DNA of 64,000 nt from JAGOEX01 sp964630905 (GTDB lineage Bacteria; UBP6; UBA1177): the NCBI GenBank assembly GCA_964630905.1, contig CAZVWR010000001.1:124001-188000 (forward strand), read 5' to 3'. Positions 36,310-45,893 of this stretch are shown in pieces; position 1 is the stretch's first letter; every line of letters begins with the position of its first letter. The notes below the pieces were generated by a model, which worked only from the letters and a program-made list of their open reading frames with translations, was not told the DNA's origin and did no database searches. Both the position numbers and the translations under genes were made by a program.

Positions 36310-36746
36310 TATTTCTCTTCGCACTGAAAATACTGACTTTCATATGTTAAAAGAAGTTCATCCTTAAGTCTGAAAAGGTTGTTACACCCTTCGCAAACAC
36401 CTTCATTACACAAATTGTGAAAAATATATGCCGCCTCATCAACATTCTGACCAGTCCCTTTTCCAACCTCATGGAAAACACCCAGAGCAATACAGTGTTC
36501 AGTTGACTTTTGCGAACATTTTTCTTTAACAATATCGAATGCTTTTTCATACAGAAACTGTGCAAGGACAAAGTTGTGTTTTGAACCCTGACCGGTCAGA
36601 TAGATATCACCGACCCGAAGACATGCTCTGAAATCACCATCTTCACAAGCATCCGACATCCTCTCTTTCATACACTCTTCATCACATGGAAAAAGAATGG
36701 ATGAAAAAACAATAATTGAATAAAAACAAAGCATTGCCTTTTTCAT
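36297..36746 (-). CDS. secreted Sel1-repeat-like Cys-rich protein
   Basis: The ATG at 36746 follows AGGAGGG and gives a 149-residue protein with a signal sequence (MKKAMLCFYSIIVFSSILFP). The mature part has about two Sel1-like helical repeats (CLRVGDIYLTGQG; CIALGVFHEVGKGTGQNVD) with regularly spaced Cys pairs, as in Helicobacter cysteine-rich proteins. Sel1 repeats mediate protein-protein contacts; no enzymatic role is implied. It follows the small lipoprotein by 49 bases and may be in the argF operon. Confidence 0.7.
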   Translation of the reverse strand: MKKAMLCFYSIIVFSSILFPCDEECMKERMSDACEDGDFRACLRVGDIYLTGQGSKHNFVLAQFLYEKAFDIVKEKCSQKSTEHCIALGVFHEVGKGTGQNVDEAAYIFHNLCNEGVCEGCNNLFRLKDELLLTYESQYFQCEEKYYTF

Positions 36747-36795
36747 TCGATCAGCCCTCCTTAAAAAACCGGACACATTTTATCAGATTGTCTGA

Positions 36796-37206
36796 CTATT
36801 TCAAGTTGAGGATCTGATTTGCGTCAAAGACGAGCTTATCGCAGATGAACTTTATCTCTTCTTTGTCTTTACCTGAAATTTCAACGATGGTTCCGTTTTT
36901 AAGGTTTTCCTGAACGATCGCAATTCCGCCAAGAGATGTCATAAAATCATACCTTCTGTACTGGTCAACTGCATCAAAATGGCGGTTTTCGATTCTTGCC
37001 GCTTTGAGAGAATCACAAAGTTTTCCGACTTTTTCGATCTGGGGATCAAGAAGTTCCTTCGATTTTTGTGGATCTTCTTCATCAACCGCCTGCTGTACTT
37101 TCTGAAAATCTATGCTTTTAAGCCGGCCTTCAGGCGATGAAAAACAACCAGCGATCATAAAAACAAAGCTGAAGAATATTAAAGACTTAATTATCTGATG
37201 TTTCAT
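36796..37206 (-). CDS. small lipoprotein of unknown function
   Basis: The 136-residue product has a lipoprotein signal (FFSFVFMIAGC). The mature part is helical, charged and ends in a conserved-looking KEEIKFICDKLVFDANQI stretch with two Cys. I do not recognise a family. Its ATG lies directly after the argF stop with no gap. Confidence 0.72.
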   Translation of the reverse strand: MKHQIIKSLIFFSFVFMIAGCFSSPEGRLKSIDFQKVQQAVDEEDPQKSKELLDPQIEKVGKLCDSLKAARIENRHFDAVDQYRRYDFMTSLGGIAIVQENLKNGTIVEISGKDKEEIKFICDKLVFDANQILNLK

Positions 37207-38205
37207 TTATCTGCCGATCGTTGCGCACATTACAGCTTTGATAGTGTGCATTCTGTTCTCTGCTTCGTCAAACACTTTTGAATGTCTGCTTCTGAAAACT
37301 TCATCGCTTGCTTCCATTTCTTTTACACCGTATTTCTCAAAAACTTCATTACCGACTTTTGTGTTAAGGTCGTGAAAACTCGGCAGGCAGTGAAGGAATA
37401 TTACATCGGGATTTCCGGTCTTTTTGATCATGTCCATATTGACCTGATATTTTTTGAGCTGTTTGATCCTTTCTTCAAAAAGATGCTCTTCGCCCATTGA
37501 AACCCATACATCTGTGTAGATCACATCTGCATCTTTAACGGCTTTTGCAACATCTTCAATGAATTCAAGTTTTGCGCCGGTTTCTTTTGCAACCTTGTTC
37601 ATTTCGTCAACAAGTTTCTTATCCGGGAAAAGGGCTTTGGGAGCACACGCAACAAAATGCATTCCCATTTTTGCCGCACCGATCATGAGTGAGTTGCCCA
37701 TATTGTTCCTTGCGTCTCCGCAATATACGAATTTTACTTTGTTTATCGGCTTTTTCACATGCTCTTCAACGGTCATGAAATCTGCAAGTATCTGTGTCGG
37801 ATGATAGAGGTCAGTAAGTCCGTTCCAGACCGGAACGCCTGCATGTTTTGCAAGTGCTTCAACTGTTTCCTGCTTGAAACCTCTGAATTCTATTCCGTCA
37901 TAGAATCTGCCGAGAACTTTTGCAGTGTCTTCGATCGATTCCTTTTTGCCCATCTGTGAATCGTTTGAGCCAAGAAATGTGATGTGTCCGCCTTCATCAA
38001 GTGCGGCAACTTCAAAAGCACAGCGGGTTCTTGTCGAAGCTTTTTCAAAAAGAAGGACTATGTTCTTTCCTTCAAGAAGATCTCCTTTGATCCCTGCCCT
38101 TTTCTTTGCTTTAAGATTATGGGAAAAGTCAAGAAGATAGCGGATCTCTTCAGGTGTGAAATGTTTAAGTGTCAAAAAGTGCCTTCCTTTAAGATTTACA
38201 GCCAT
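37207..38205 (-). CDS. argF: ornithine carbamoyltransferase
   Basis: ArgF joins ornithine and carbamoyl phosphate into citrulline in arginine synthesis. I choose the ATG at 38205 (GGAG seven bases upstream; product begins MAVNLKGRHFLTLKHF) over one 27 bases upstream. The 332-residue enzyme has the carbamoyl phosphate-binding STRTRCAFE, HPTQILADF, and the ornithine-binding FLHCLPSFHD motifs. No other arginine genes are in the window. The 221-base gap upstream, shared with the divergent DUF11 gene, has no box I can call with confidence. Confidence 0.95.
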   Translation of the reverse strand: MAVNLKGRHFLTLKHFTPEEIRYLLDFSHNLKAKKRAGIKGDLLEGKNIVLLFEKASTRTRCAFEVAALDEGGHITFLGSNDSQMGKKESIEDTAKVLGRFYDGIEFRGFKQETVEALAKHAGVPVWNGLTDLYHPTQILADFMTVEEHVKKPINKVKFVYCGDARNNMGNSLMIGAAKMGMHFVACAPKALFPDKKLVDEMNKVAKETGAKLEFIEDVAKAVKDADVIYTDVWVSMGEEHLFEERIKQLKKYQVNMDMIKKTGNPDVIFLHCLPSFHDLNTKVGNEVFEKYGVKEMEASDEVFRSRHSKVFDEAENRMHTIKAVMCATIGR

Positions 38206-38426
38206 TTTTTTCTCCAAAAAAAAGTTAAACAAACAACGGCCGATTATAAATTGGGTATATTAAAAATCAATATAAATATATTTTGAAAAGTTCTTCTTTA
38301 CAAATCCGTACTATTATAATATTAAATTGTGTCCTTTTCTGCCGAAATGGTCGAAAAGATCTTTGAAAATGTGGTTTATCGCTTTGTGTTGCGTGTTTTT
38401 GTAAAATATTTTTGCGAGGATTTAAA

Positions 38427-41400
38427 ATGAAAAGATTGTTTGTGATTTTTTTACTCTCTCTTCCGCTCCTGCTTTCCGCGGGAATGGGACCCGATGTTTC
38501 GCAACTTGGCGGAAAAAGTTTGAAATGGGAGGAAGGTGCATGGGACTATTTCACCATGTTCAAAACACTTCTTCGGAATGACAACAGGACAATCTGCACT
38601 CCAAGTGCACTTACCCAGTGCAACCTCGGAGATGATCAGCCGGGGAACCCGCAGGCCGATGCATGTATGGATCCGTCAATAGGATCAACTTTCACTCTGA
38701 TATCTTCACAAGTTCCTTCAGACGCAAGAGTACAGGCGGCATATCTCATCTGGGTAAGCTCACTGCCTTATGCAAAAGTACCTAACGGTGAAACCGACAA
38801 CGCTGTCACACTTTCATTCAATAACCAGAACAGCTCTGTAACTTTGAGTGCCGATATCACTGCAACTGAAAACCCAATGAAGGTTACAGACCAGTTTAAC
38901 TTCAACTTCAGTGCTTATGAGTCGATAAGTGCTGTCAGCAACAACAGCTGTACTGACAATGCGAGCTGTGCTCAACTGGGTGAGAATCTTGAATGTATCG
39001 GCGGTAAATGTTCAACACATACAGTTGTTTACACTTACAGGGCCGATGTCACCGATTTTTTTGACACCATACACGAAATGAGCAATGCAGCAGGAATTTC
39101 AGGTGACGGCACCGCTCTTCTTGGCAACTATACTGTGACGAACATGGAATGCTCGAACGACCCCGGTTACCTCATCACAAGCGGAATGGTAGGCGGCTGG
39201 GCACTTGTTTTTGTTTATACTTCCGAACAGATCAGCCCCAAAAAGATCTATTTTTATGACGGATTTGAGGCATACAGGTTTGAGGAAGGCATCATTTCCA
39301 CAAGCGGTTTCGAATTGCCTAATGAAGCAGTTGTCAGATTTACAATGATCTCTTCAGAAGGTGATCCCGGACTCGCATCTGCCACAAACCCTGAGAATGC
39401 AATGGTTCCACCGCCTCCTGAAGGCCTTGCTATTTCCGGTGCTCAGAAATTTCCAGTTGGAGAGTGGCTGCTGCTTTGGAATGATTGCAATAATGCTGCA
39501 TCTGTCAGCGGATTAAGCGGACCATTCAATTATACTGAAGTTTTCAACTCAATCTCTTCAACTTACGGCTGGGCGGATGAAGTTCCTTTCTGTGTCGGTG
39601 GAAATCCCGGAATGGTAGATCCCAATCTTCTTGAATATGCAATGGATGTGGATACTTTTATTCTCAGTGCGAAAGATGAAGTTTTTGCACCACATCTTAT
39701 AAAAGGAGATCAGTTCCTCAATTTCAAGATCGGTGCTAATCAGGACCAGATATACACAAATCTGATCGTTGTTTCGATCGATACAAAAGCTCCTAAATTC
39801 GATATTCCCAAAAACCCGGACACTCCTGACGGTCGTGAAAAGAACACCTGCACCTGTTCTGAAACACCCGATTTTATATGTTCAGACAGACCTTTCTATT
39901 TCACTATAAAAGTTGAGAACTGGGGCGAAAACATTGCAGAAAATGTTACTGTCGAAGATTCTCTTCCAAGAAATGTGAACTATATCGCCGGATCGACCGA
40001 AATGCTTACAACGAAAGACGGTGTCACCGGCAAATGGGAGAAAGTTGAAGATGCATCTGGTGGAACCTTCCCGTTCACATCACCAAAAATGGTAATGGAT
40101 TCAATGTATTACTGCGACAAGGACACTTTTGACTGTCGCGACAGAGTAATGATCCGCTTCAAAGTCAAACCGATCGACACTATTCAGAAAAATGAAACTG
40201 TCGACAACACAGCTATAATTACAGACTCTTCGGGAATTCAGTATTTTTCAAACTCATCCATTTCGTTAAGACTTAAACAGGGAAACTGCCCGTCAATTAC
40301 TGATTGTCCAGAGCCTCCAAAAGAGCTTTGCGGACCTTCAAGCGGTCCTGAATGTACCAAAAAAGAAGATTGCGAAGAAGGATATGACTGTAAAGATGAA
40401 AAATGTGTGAAAGATACCGGTGCAGTAACAAAAAATGCAGTGATAACATACGCCGAAGGGAAGAACAATCCGACTGCTGACGGTTCTTCAATAATAATTC
40501 CTAATCCTTCAAAAAACACTGTTACAGCTCAATTCACCCTCATGGCTGAGGGAGAAGGGGACAAATCGTTCATGCTCAACAGTCTTAATGTATCCGTTTT
40601 TGCAAGCAGTACAGAGGTTGCTGTAAAAAACATCAGACTTGTATACGATGAGAACGGAGACGGGGAAGCCGGATCAAAAGAAAAAGTTCTGGCCACAGTT
40701 GAATCTGCGAAAGCAAATGTTGCGGCATTATCTCTTTTAAATGAATCAGACAGAGCTTTTGTAACGGGTAAACTCCATTATTTTATAATAGTTGCAGATG
40801 CAGCATTTGATGGTGAACCGTCAAACAACGACAATTTCAACCTTGAGATCGAAGGTCCTATCGCATTCCTCATTTCCGACAATGGAAAACCTGATGTTAA
40901 AGGTGAAAAGATAACTTTTGCAACATTCAAGTTCGAGCCCGCCAACGGTTTTATTGTCACTAAAGGCAAAAATGATCCTCAGGTTCCTTCAGTTGACAAA
41001 ATGAAAGGGATGATACCCGTTCTTCAACTCAGAACAAAGTCGATGCAGGGTGATGACACGCTTAAATCAATAGCTTTCAAACCTTATCTGAAATCGGTAA
41101 AGCTTGGTGAGGGAATCAACGGTGCGGTCCTTTATCTTGACAAGAACAGCGACGGCAAGATAGATAGCGGCGACACACTGCTTTCTGAAATGACATCTTT
41201 CTCCAGTCTTACCAGCGGAATGTTCACCGATCTCAATATAAAATATTCAAAAGCTGAAGAAAAACATCTCCTAATCGCACTTGACCTTAAACTCTCAACA
41301 GGTCAGCTTGCCCATATACAAGTCAGCAAAGCAAATGTGTCACCTGATCGCGAAATTGTTGAACTCCCTGTAACTTCAAAGGAATTCAAATATGAATGTG

Positions 41401-41549
41401 CAGCCGGAGATCCGACATGTGCAGAAGATGAAGAAGAATCTGGATGTGCTGTTACGACAGTTGACAACGGAATGTCTGTTTATTCATTAATACTTGCGGC
41501 ACTCCTTGCCCTTTCAGCTATCTTCGGACTTAATATAATCAGAAAATAA
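38427..41549 (+). CDS. large secreted DUF11-domain protein with C-terminal sorting-like tail
   Basis: The ATG at 38427 follows GCGAGG and opens with a signal peptide (LFVIFLLSLPLLLSAG), giving 1040 residues. The N-terminal half (to about 470) is a Cys-containing beta-rich region. Residues of about 490-610 hold a DUF11-like repeat (VENWGENIAENVTVEDSLPR). A Cys-rich hinge (CPSITDCPEPP; CTKKEDCEEGYDC) leads to a second beta-rich half with a calcium-site-like DKNSDGKIDSGD. The last 35 residues are a Cys (SGCAV), a hydrophobic helix and a short basic end (NIIRK), like bacterial C-terminal sorting signals of the MYXO-CTERM kind. The protein is probably surface-attached; function is unknown. Confidence 0.78.
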   Translation: MKRLFVIFLLSLPLLLSAGMGPDVSQLGGKSLKWEEGAWDYFTMFKTLLRNDNRTICTPSALTQCNLGDDQPGNPQADACMDPSIGSTFTLISSQVPSDARVQAAYLIWVSSLPYAKVPNGETDNAVTLSFNNQNSSVTLSADITATENPMKVTDQFNFNFSAYESISAVSNNSCTDNASCAQLGENLECIGGKCSTHTVVYTYRADVTDFFDTIHEMSNAAGISGDGTALLGNYTVTNMECSNDPGYLITSGMVGGWALVFVYTSEQISPKKIYFYDGFEAYRFEEGIISTSGFELPNEAVVRFTMISSEGDPGLASATNPENAMVPPPPEGLAISGAQKFPVGEWLLLWNDCNNAASVSGLSGPFNYTEVFNSISSTYGWADEVPFCVGGNPGMVDPNLLEYAMDVDTFILSAKDEVFAPHLIKGDQFLNFKIGANQDQIYTNLIVVSIDTKAPKFDIPKNPDTPDGREKNTCTCSETPDFICSDRPFYFTIKVENWGENIAENVTVEDSLPRNVNYIAGSTEMLTTKDGVTGKWEKVEDASGGTFPFTSPKMVMDSMYYCDKDTFDCRDRVMIRFKVKPIDTIQKNETVDNTAIITDSSGIQYFSNSSISLRLKQGNCPSITDCPEPPKELCGPSSGPECTKKEDCEEGYDCKDEKCVKDTGAVTKNAVITYAEGKNNPTADGSSIIIPNPSKNTVTAQFTLMAEGEGDKSFMLNSLNVSVFASSTEVAVKNIRLVYDENGDGEAGSKEKVLATVESAKANVAALSLLNESDRAFVTGKLHYFIIVADAAFDGEPSNNDNFNLEIEGPIAFLISDNGKPDVKGEKITFATFKFEPANGFIVTKGKNDPQVPSVDKMKGMIPVLQLRTKSMQGDDTLKSIAFKPYLKSVKLGEGINGAVLYLDKNSDGKIDSGDTLLSEMTSFSSLTSGMFTDLNIKYSKAEEKHLLIALDLKLSTGQLAHIQVSKANVSPDREIVELPVTSKEFKYECAAGDPTCAEDEEESGCAVTTVDNGMSVYSLILAALLALSAIFGLNIIRK

Positions 41550-41641
41550 ATAATCAGTCCCCAACTCCCACACCTTCAGTTTTAAATTGATTAATCATCA
41601 TTAAAGCAGTATATTTATTCAACTTTTGAATTTGAGGTAAT

Positions 41642-41722
41642 ATGAGTTACCGTCCACCGTTTCAAGTGAGTGTGAAAGCGATAAAAAGTTGGCGGAGTAT
41701 TTGGCGGAGTAAAACCCCATGA
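41642..41722 (+). CDS. 26-codon coupled leader ORF, possible Fic-gene remnant
   Basis: A short frame begins at an ATG after GAGGT and ends at a TGA that overlaps the GNAT start as ATGA. The peptide begins MSYRPPFQVSVKAIK and is basic. YRPPF is the characteristic opening of many Fic-family proteins, so this may be the stub of a decayed Fic gene that now serves as a leader for the acetyltransferase. An 11-base direct repeat (TTGGCGGAGTA at 41689 and 41701) lies in its 3' end and provides the GNAT ribosome site. Expression is not shown. Confidence 0.4.
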   Translation: MSYRPPFQVSVKAIKSWRSIWRSKTP

Positions 41723-42270
41723 AAAAGATAATTGTCAACAAAAACACGGTTCTAAAGCAGATAGAGCTTTCAGATACGGCGGATATTTTTAATACTGTGA
41801 TCTCGCAAAGGGAATATCTTGGAAAATGGCTTCCGTTTGTTGAATTTACAAAAGAGATTAAGGACACGGAAAATTTTGTCCGGTCTGTTGTGGATACGCC
41901 TGAAAAGATTCGTGAATTTGTTTTTGTCATCCATTTTGACGGGAAATTTGCGGGTTTAGCTGGGTTTAAGGATACCGACCGATTAAACAGAAAGACTGAG
42001 ATGGGCTATTGGCTTTCTTACGGTTTTCAGAAAAAAGGAATTATGACTGAGTCAGTTAAGTGCCTGATAAAACTGGCGTTTGAAGAGCTTAACATTAACC
42101 GCATCCAGATAAGATGCGCTGTCGGCAACACCCCGAGCAGTAACATCCCCAAAAAACTCGGCTTTAAATTTGAAGGAATCGAAAGAGACGGAGAACTTTT
42201 CCCCGACGGAACATTCAAAAACCTTGAAGTTTACAGTCAGACAAAGAGGGATTTCACCGCCACTCTTTAA
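41719..42270 (+). CDS. RimJ/RimL-family GNAT N-acetyltransferase
   Basis: The 183-residue protein has GNAT features: KTEMGYWLSYGFQKKGIMTESV (acetyl-CoA pyrophosphate loop region) and INRIQIRCAVGNTPSSNIPKKLGFKFEG, typical of RimL-like enzymes that acetylate the N-terminus of ribosomal or other proteins. CGGAG precedes the start. Its 3' end overlaps pgi on the other strand by 17 bases. The substrate is unknown. Confidence 0.87.
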   Translation: MKKIIVNKNTVLKQIELSDTADIFNTVISQREYLGKWLPFVEFTKEIKDTENFVRSVVDTPEKIREFVFVIHFDGKFAGLAGFKDTDRLNRKTEMGYWLSYGFQKKGIMTESVKCLIKLAFEELNINRIQIRCAVGNTPSSNIPKKLGFKFEGIERDGELFPDGTFKNLEVYSQTKRDFTATL

Positions 42271-43900
42271 ACTTATTTATCAGCATATTGGTGGAAGAAT
42301 CGTGTCCTGAAACGGGAGTTTTGTCTTTGAGTTCGGGAAGAATTTTGCCTGCAAGCTGTTTGCCGAGTTCAACTCCCCACTGGTCAAAACTGAAAACATT
42401 CCAGATAACGCCTTGAACAAATATCTTGTGCTCATACGCCGCAATGAGCGATCCGAGAACTTCGGGTGTGAGTTTTTTAAATATTATCGAATTGGTAGGT
42501 CTGTTTCCTGAAAACACTTTGAATGGGGCAAGTTTTTCTATTTCACTATCGGTCTTTTTGGCATTTCTGAGTTCCAAAATCGCTTCCTCAAGTGTTTTTC
42601 CGTTCATGAGCGCTTCAGTCTGTGCAAAAAAGTTGGCAAGAAGCTTTTCGTGGTGATCACCAACCGGATTATGAGTTACTGCAGGAGCAATAAAATCGCA
42701 AGGAATGAGCTTTGTCCCCTGATGAATGAGCTGATAAAATGCGTGCTGACCGTTTGTTCCGGGTTCTCCCCAGATGATAGGCCCTGTCTGATAACTGACT
42801 GTATTTCCTGATCTATCCACACATTTTCCATTTGATTCCATGTCTCCCTGCTGAAGATATGCCGCAAAACGGTGCATATACTGGTCATACGGCAGAACTG
42901 CGTGAGAATCCGCATCAAAAAAGTTGTTATACCAAATTCCCAAAAGCCCTAATATTACTGGAATATTTGTTTCAAACGGCTCAGACCTGAAATGTTCATC
43001 CATTAAATAAGCACCTTTGAGCAGTTTTTCAAAATTTTCATATCCGACTACGCAGGCAATGCTGAGTCCGATAGCACTCCATAGAGAATATCTTCCGCCA
43101 ACCCAGTCCCAGAATTCAAACATATTTTCCGGATCGATCCCAAACTCGGTCACTGCTTTTGTGTTTGTTGACAAAGCCGCAAAATGTTTAGCAATATCAG
43201 TCTGTTTCCCGCCATTCCACAGGAACCACTTTTTTGCACTTTCAGCATTTGTCATAGTCTCTTGAGTTGTGAAAGTTTTTGACGCAACTAAAAAAAGTGT
43301 CGTCTCAGGTTTAAGCTTTTTAAGAGTTTCTGCTATATGGGTTCCGTCAACATTTGAAACAAAATGGACCGTCATCCCTTTTTTCCAGTAAGGTTTCAGT
43401 GCTTCAGTCACCATCACAGGGCCGAGATCACTTCCGCCGATACCTATATTTACAATGTCCGTCACTGCTTCACCTTTGAACCCTATCCATTTTCCACTGC
43501 TCACAATATCGGCAAATTTCTTCATCTTTTCAAGCACTTCTCTGATTTGCGGCATCACATCCGCTCCGCTTTCGATCACCGGTCTATCTGAAAAATTTCT
43601 AAGAGCGGTATGAAGCACAGCACGGTTTTCAGTTTCATTTATCTTTGCCCCTTCAAACATTGAATTCACTGCTTCTTTTAAACCGCACTCCGCGGCAAGT
43701 TCAAAAAGGGCTTTTAAAACATCATCATCTATCAGATTCTTTGAATAATCGACAAAAATGTCATTAAATTCAATGGAATATCTGTCAGCTCTCATTGGGT
43801 CGGACACAAACGACTTCCTTAAATTGAATTCTTTCTTTAATCTTAAATTTTCAAGCTTTTTCCATGACGCAAGTTTAGCAGGATCGATCTTTTTAAGCAT
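42254..43900 (-). CDS. pgi: glucose-6-phosphate isomerase
   Basis: Pgi interconverts glucose-6-phosphate and fructose-6-phosphate in glycolysis. The 548-residue product has NIGIGGSDLGPVMVTEAL, GGRYSLWSAIGLS and the catalytic GEPGTNGQHAFYQLIHQGT. The length is that of the large Pgi type. It starts 15 bases after the hybrid histidine kinase gene, so the two probably share a transcript. Confidence 0.96.
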   Translation of the reverse strand: MLKKIDPAKLASWKKLENLRLKKEFNLRKSFVSDPMRADRYSIEFNDIFVDYSKNLIDDDVLKALFELAAECGLKEAVNSMFEGAKINETENRAVLHTALRNFSDRPVIESGADVMPQIREVLEKMKKFADIVSSGKWIGFKGEAVTDIVNIGIGGSDLGPVMVTEALKPYWKKGMTVHFVSNVDGTHIAETLKKLKPETTLFLVASKTFTTQETMTNAESAKKWFLWNGGKQTDIAKHFAALSTNTKAVTEFGIDPENMFEFWDWVGGRYSLWSAIGLSIACVVGYENFEKLLKGAYLMDEHFRSEPFETNIPVILGLLGIWYNNFFDADSHAVLPYDQYMHRFAAYLQQGDMESNGKCVDRSGNTVSYQTGPIIWGEPGTNGQHAFYQLIHQGTKLIPCDFIAPAVTHNPVGDHHEKLLANFFAQTEALMNGKTLEEAILELRNAKKTDSEIEKLAPFKVFSGNRPTNSIIFKKLTPEVLGSLIAAYEHKIFVQGVIWNVFSFDQWGVELGKQLAGKILPELKDKTPVSGHDSSTNMLINKFKEWR

Positions 43901-43915
43901 TTATGCCCCCTGATA

Positions 43916-45739
43916 TCACAAATATTTACCCAGTTTTTCCTTCAGTTCATCAATTTCAAACGGTTTTGAGATAGTGTCATTAAAACCGTAAGCTTCCGGA
44001 TCTGCAAAGACAGGATCATCGCTGTAGCCTGTGCTTACAAAAGCAATGATATTTCCATCTGTCTCCCTTATTCTGTCAATTGTTTCCTGTCCGCCCATTC
44101 CGTTGGGGATGGTGAGATCGAATATCAGAAATCTGAAAGGTCTCCCCTCTCTTTTTGCCTTGCTGAACTCTTTGACCGCATCTTCTCCGTTACTCACAGT
44201 TACAGCATCAAAACCGGCACGGTTTAAGATCTTGGAAACTATTTCAGAAATTATCCTTTCGTCATCCATTACAAGCACCCTTCCTGCAAAAGAGCCGTGT
44301 TCTTTTTGTTCAACTGCCAGTTGCCTTCCCGCAATTTGAGATGAAACAGCAGGGATATGGATCGTGAAAACAGAGCCCGATCCGGCATTTGAATCAACTG
44401 TTATCAACCCGTTATGTTTCCTTATTATGGAGTAACTCATGGCTAACCCCAGTCCGTGACCTTCCTTTTTTGTCGTAAAGAACGGATCGAAAATGTGGGG
44501 TAGAGAATCCTGCGGTATTCCCGGACCTTCGTCAGCTATTGAAATTTTAACATATTCCCCTTCCGTAAGCGGGAACAGCTCATTTTCTTTAAGTATGATG
44601 TTTTGAGCAGATATTTCGATTCTCCCTGCTTTTGACATTGCTTCAACGGCATTTAAAACAATGTTATCAATGACCTGGGCAACCTGATTTCTGTCAAATT
44701 CAGCCATTTTCAGATCCTCTGATATTTTAAACACCGGCGTGACCGATGAACCGCTGAGTGCAAAACGGACAACTTCTTCAATAAAAGGAGAAAAAGGTTG
44801 CAGTTTTTTTAAAGGAACGCCTCCTTTTGAAAAGGTAAGGAGCTGGTGCGTGAGCGATTTTGCCCTGTCTATTGCCCCTGCCGCCTGAGTCAGGAGCTCT
44901 TTTATGTTCTCCTCTTTTGACTCATCTCTGGCAAAACCGATATATCCGAAAATACCTGTCAGCAGGTTGTTGAAATCATGCGCTATGCCGCCGGCAAGTA
45001 TCCCGAGCGACTGAAGTTTCTGAGAATGTGCCGCAGATTCGACAAGTTTCTGTGCTTCTATGAGCTTTTCCTTTTCGTTTGAAAGCTGTTCCTCTGCAAC
45101 TTTAAGCTTTCTTATTTCTCCTTCATATTTATTAAGAATGGTCCTGTTTATCCTTGCAATGTTGTAACCGACTATGGTTATGAAAATTATCGTGACAGTA
45201 TAATCAGCAAAATAATCGGATGTTTCATAGTCAAATTCCATCAGAAAATAGATATATGCCCAAAGAAAAATGACATTTACAGCCGCATAAACAGGGATGT
45301 ACCGCTTCCTGACGAAAAAAGCAGGCATCAATGCAAGAACCGCAAGAATATATGTCGCCGTGTCAAGACGGATCAAGGTAGAGGAACGGTCAAAGATCAT
45401 CACGAGCCATATTGAGAGTATCGAAGAAATGATTATGAGATGGGACGCTACTTTGTGAAAACCCTTTATGAGAAGGATCAGCGCAATAAAAAGAAATATT
45501 ATGCCTGCCGCCTCCCCGGTAAGGATGGGGATCATAATTTCCGGACTTGAAACAAAAGAAAAATGTATCCATGCGGTGTATATCATTGCAGGAACAACAA
45601 AGATGATCATGATAATGCATAGAACAAAGATGAACTTCACCTTGATCCTGATCTCCAGATCTGAATTTTTGTAATGATCAAGAATGTGTGGAAGCTTTAT
45701 ATCGTTATCTTCTTTTTTAAAAAATTTGAAAATTCCCAT
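43916..45739 (-). CDS. hybrid sensor histidine kinase with C-terminal receiver
   Basis: The 607-residue protein has about six transmembrane helices in the first 200 residues, a coiled-coil linker, and a HisKA box (GILAGGIAHDFNNLLTG; His near residue 255) of the NtrB type. A HATPase domain (DEGPGIPQ; GHGLGLAMSYSII) follows, and a C-terminal receiver (VLVMDDERIIS; LIFDLTIPNGMGG; STGYSD; ISKPFE) with its phosphoacceptor Asp. The membrane domain resembles multi-TM signal sensors but is not assignable to a ligand. No partner output regulator is adjacent. Confidence 0.92.
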   Translation of the reverse strand: MGIFKFFKKEDNDIKLPHILDHYKNSDLEIRIKVKFIFVLCIIMIIFVVPAMIYTAWIHFSFVSSPEIMIPILTGEAAGIIFLFIALILLIKGFHKVASHLIIISSILSIWLVMIFDRSSTLIRLDTATYILAVLALMPAFFVRKRYIPVYAAVNVIFLWAYIYFLMEFDYETSDYFADYTVTIIFITIVGYNIARINRTILNKYEGEIRKLKVAEEQLSNEKEKLIEAQKLVESAAHSQKLQSLGILAGGIAHDFNNLLTGIFGYIGFARDESKEENIKELLTQAAGAIDRAKSLTHQLLTFSKGGVPLKKLQPFSPFIEEVVRFALSGSSVTPVFKISEDLKMAEFDRNQVAQVIDNIVLNAVEAMSKAGRIEISAQNIILKENELFPLTEGEYVKISIADEGPGIPQDSLPHIFDPFFTTKKEGHGLGLAMSYSIIRKHNGLITVDSNAGSGSVFTIHIPAVSSQIAGRQLAVEQKEHGSFAGRVLVMDDERIISEIVSKILNRAGFDAVTVSNGEDAVKEFSKAKREGRPFRFLIFDLTIPNGMGGQETIDRIRETDGNIIAFVSTGYSDDPVFADPEAYGFNDTISKPFEIDELKEKLGKYL

Positions 45740-45893
45740 TTTGCTTTTCTCAAAATACTGACCTGTGAAAAATTACTTTTTCCAACTGAAAAAAGCAAGT
45801 AAAATTAAAATCAGATACAATATTTTTGCCTAAAATTTTAATATGGTTAATATATACCAGCTTCAGTTTTTTAACACTTCTAAGGAGATGGAA

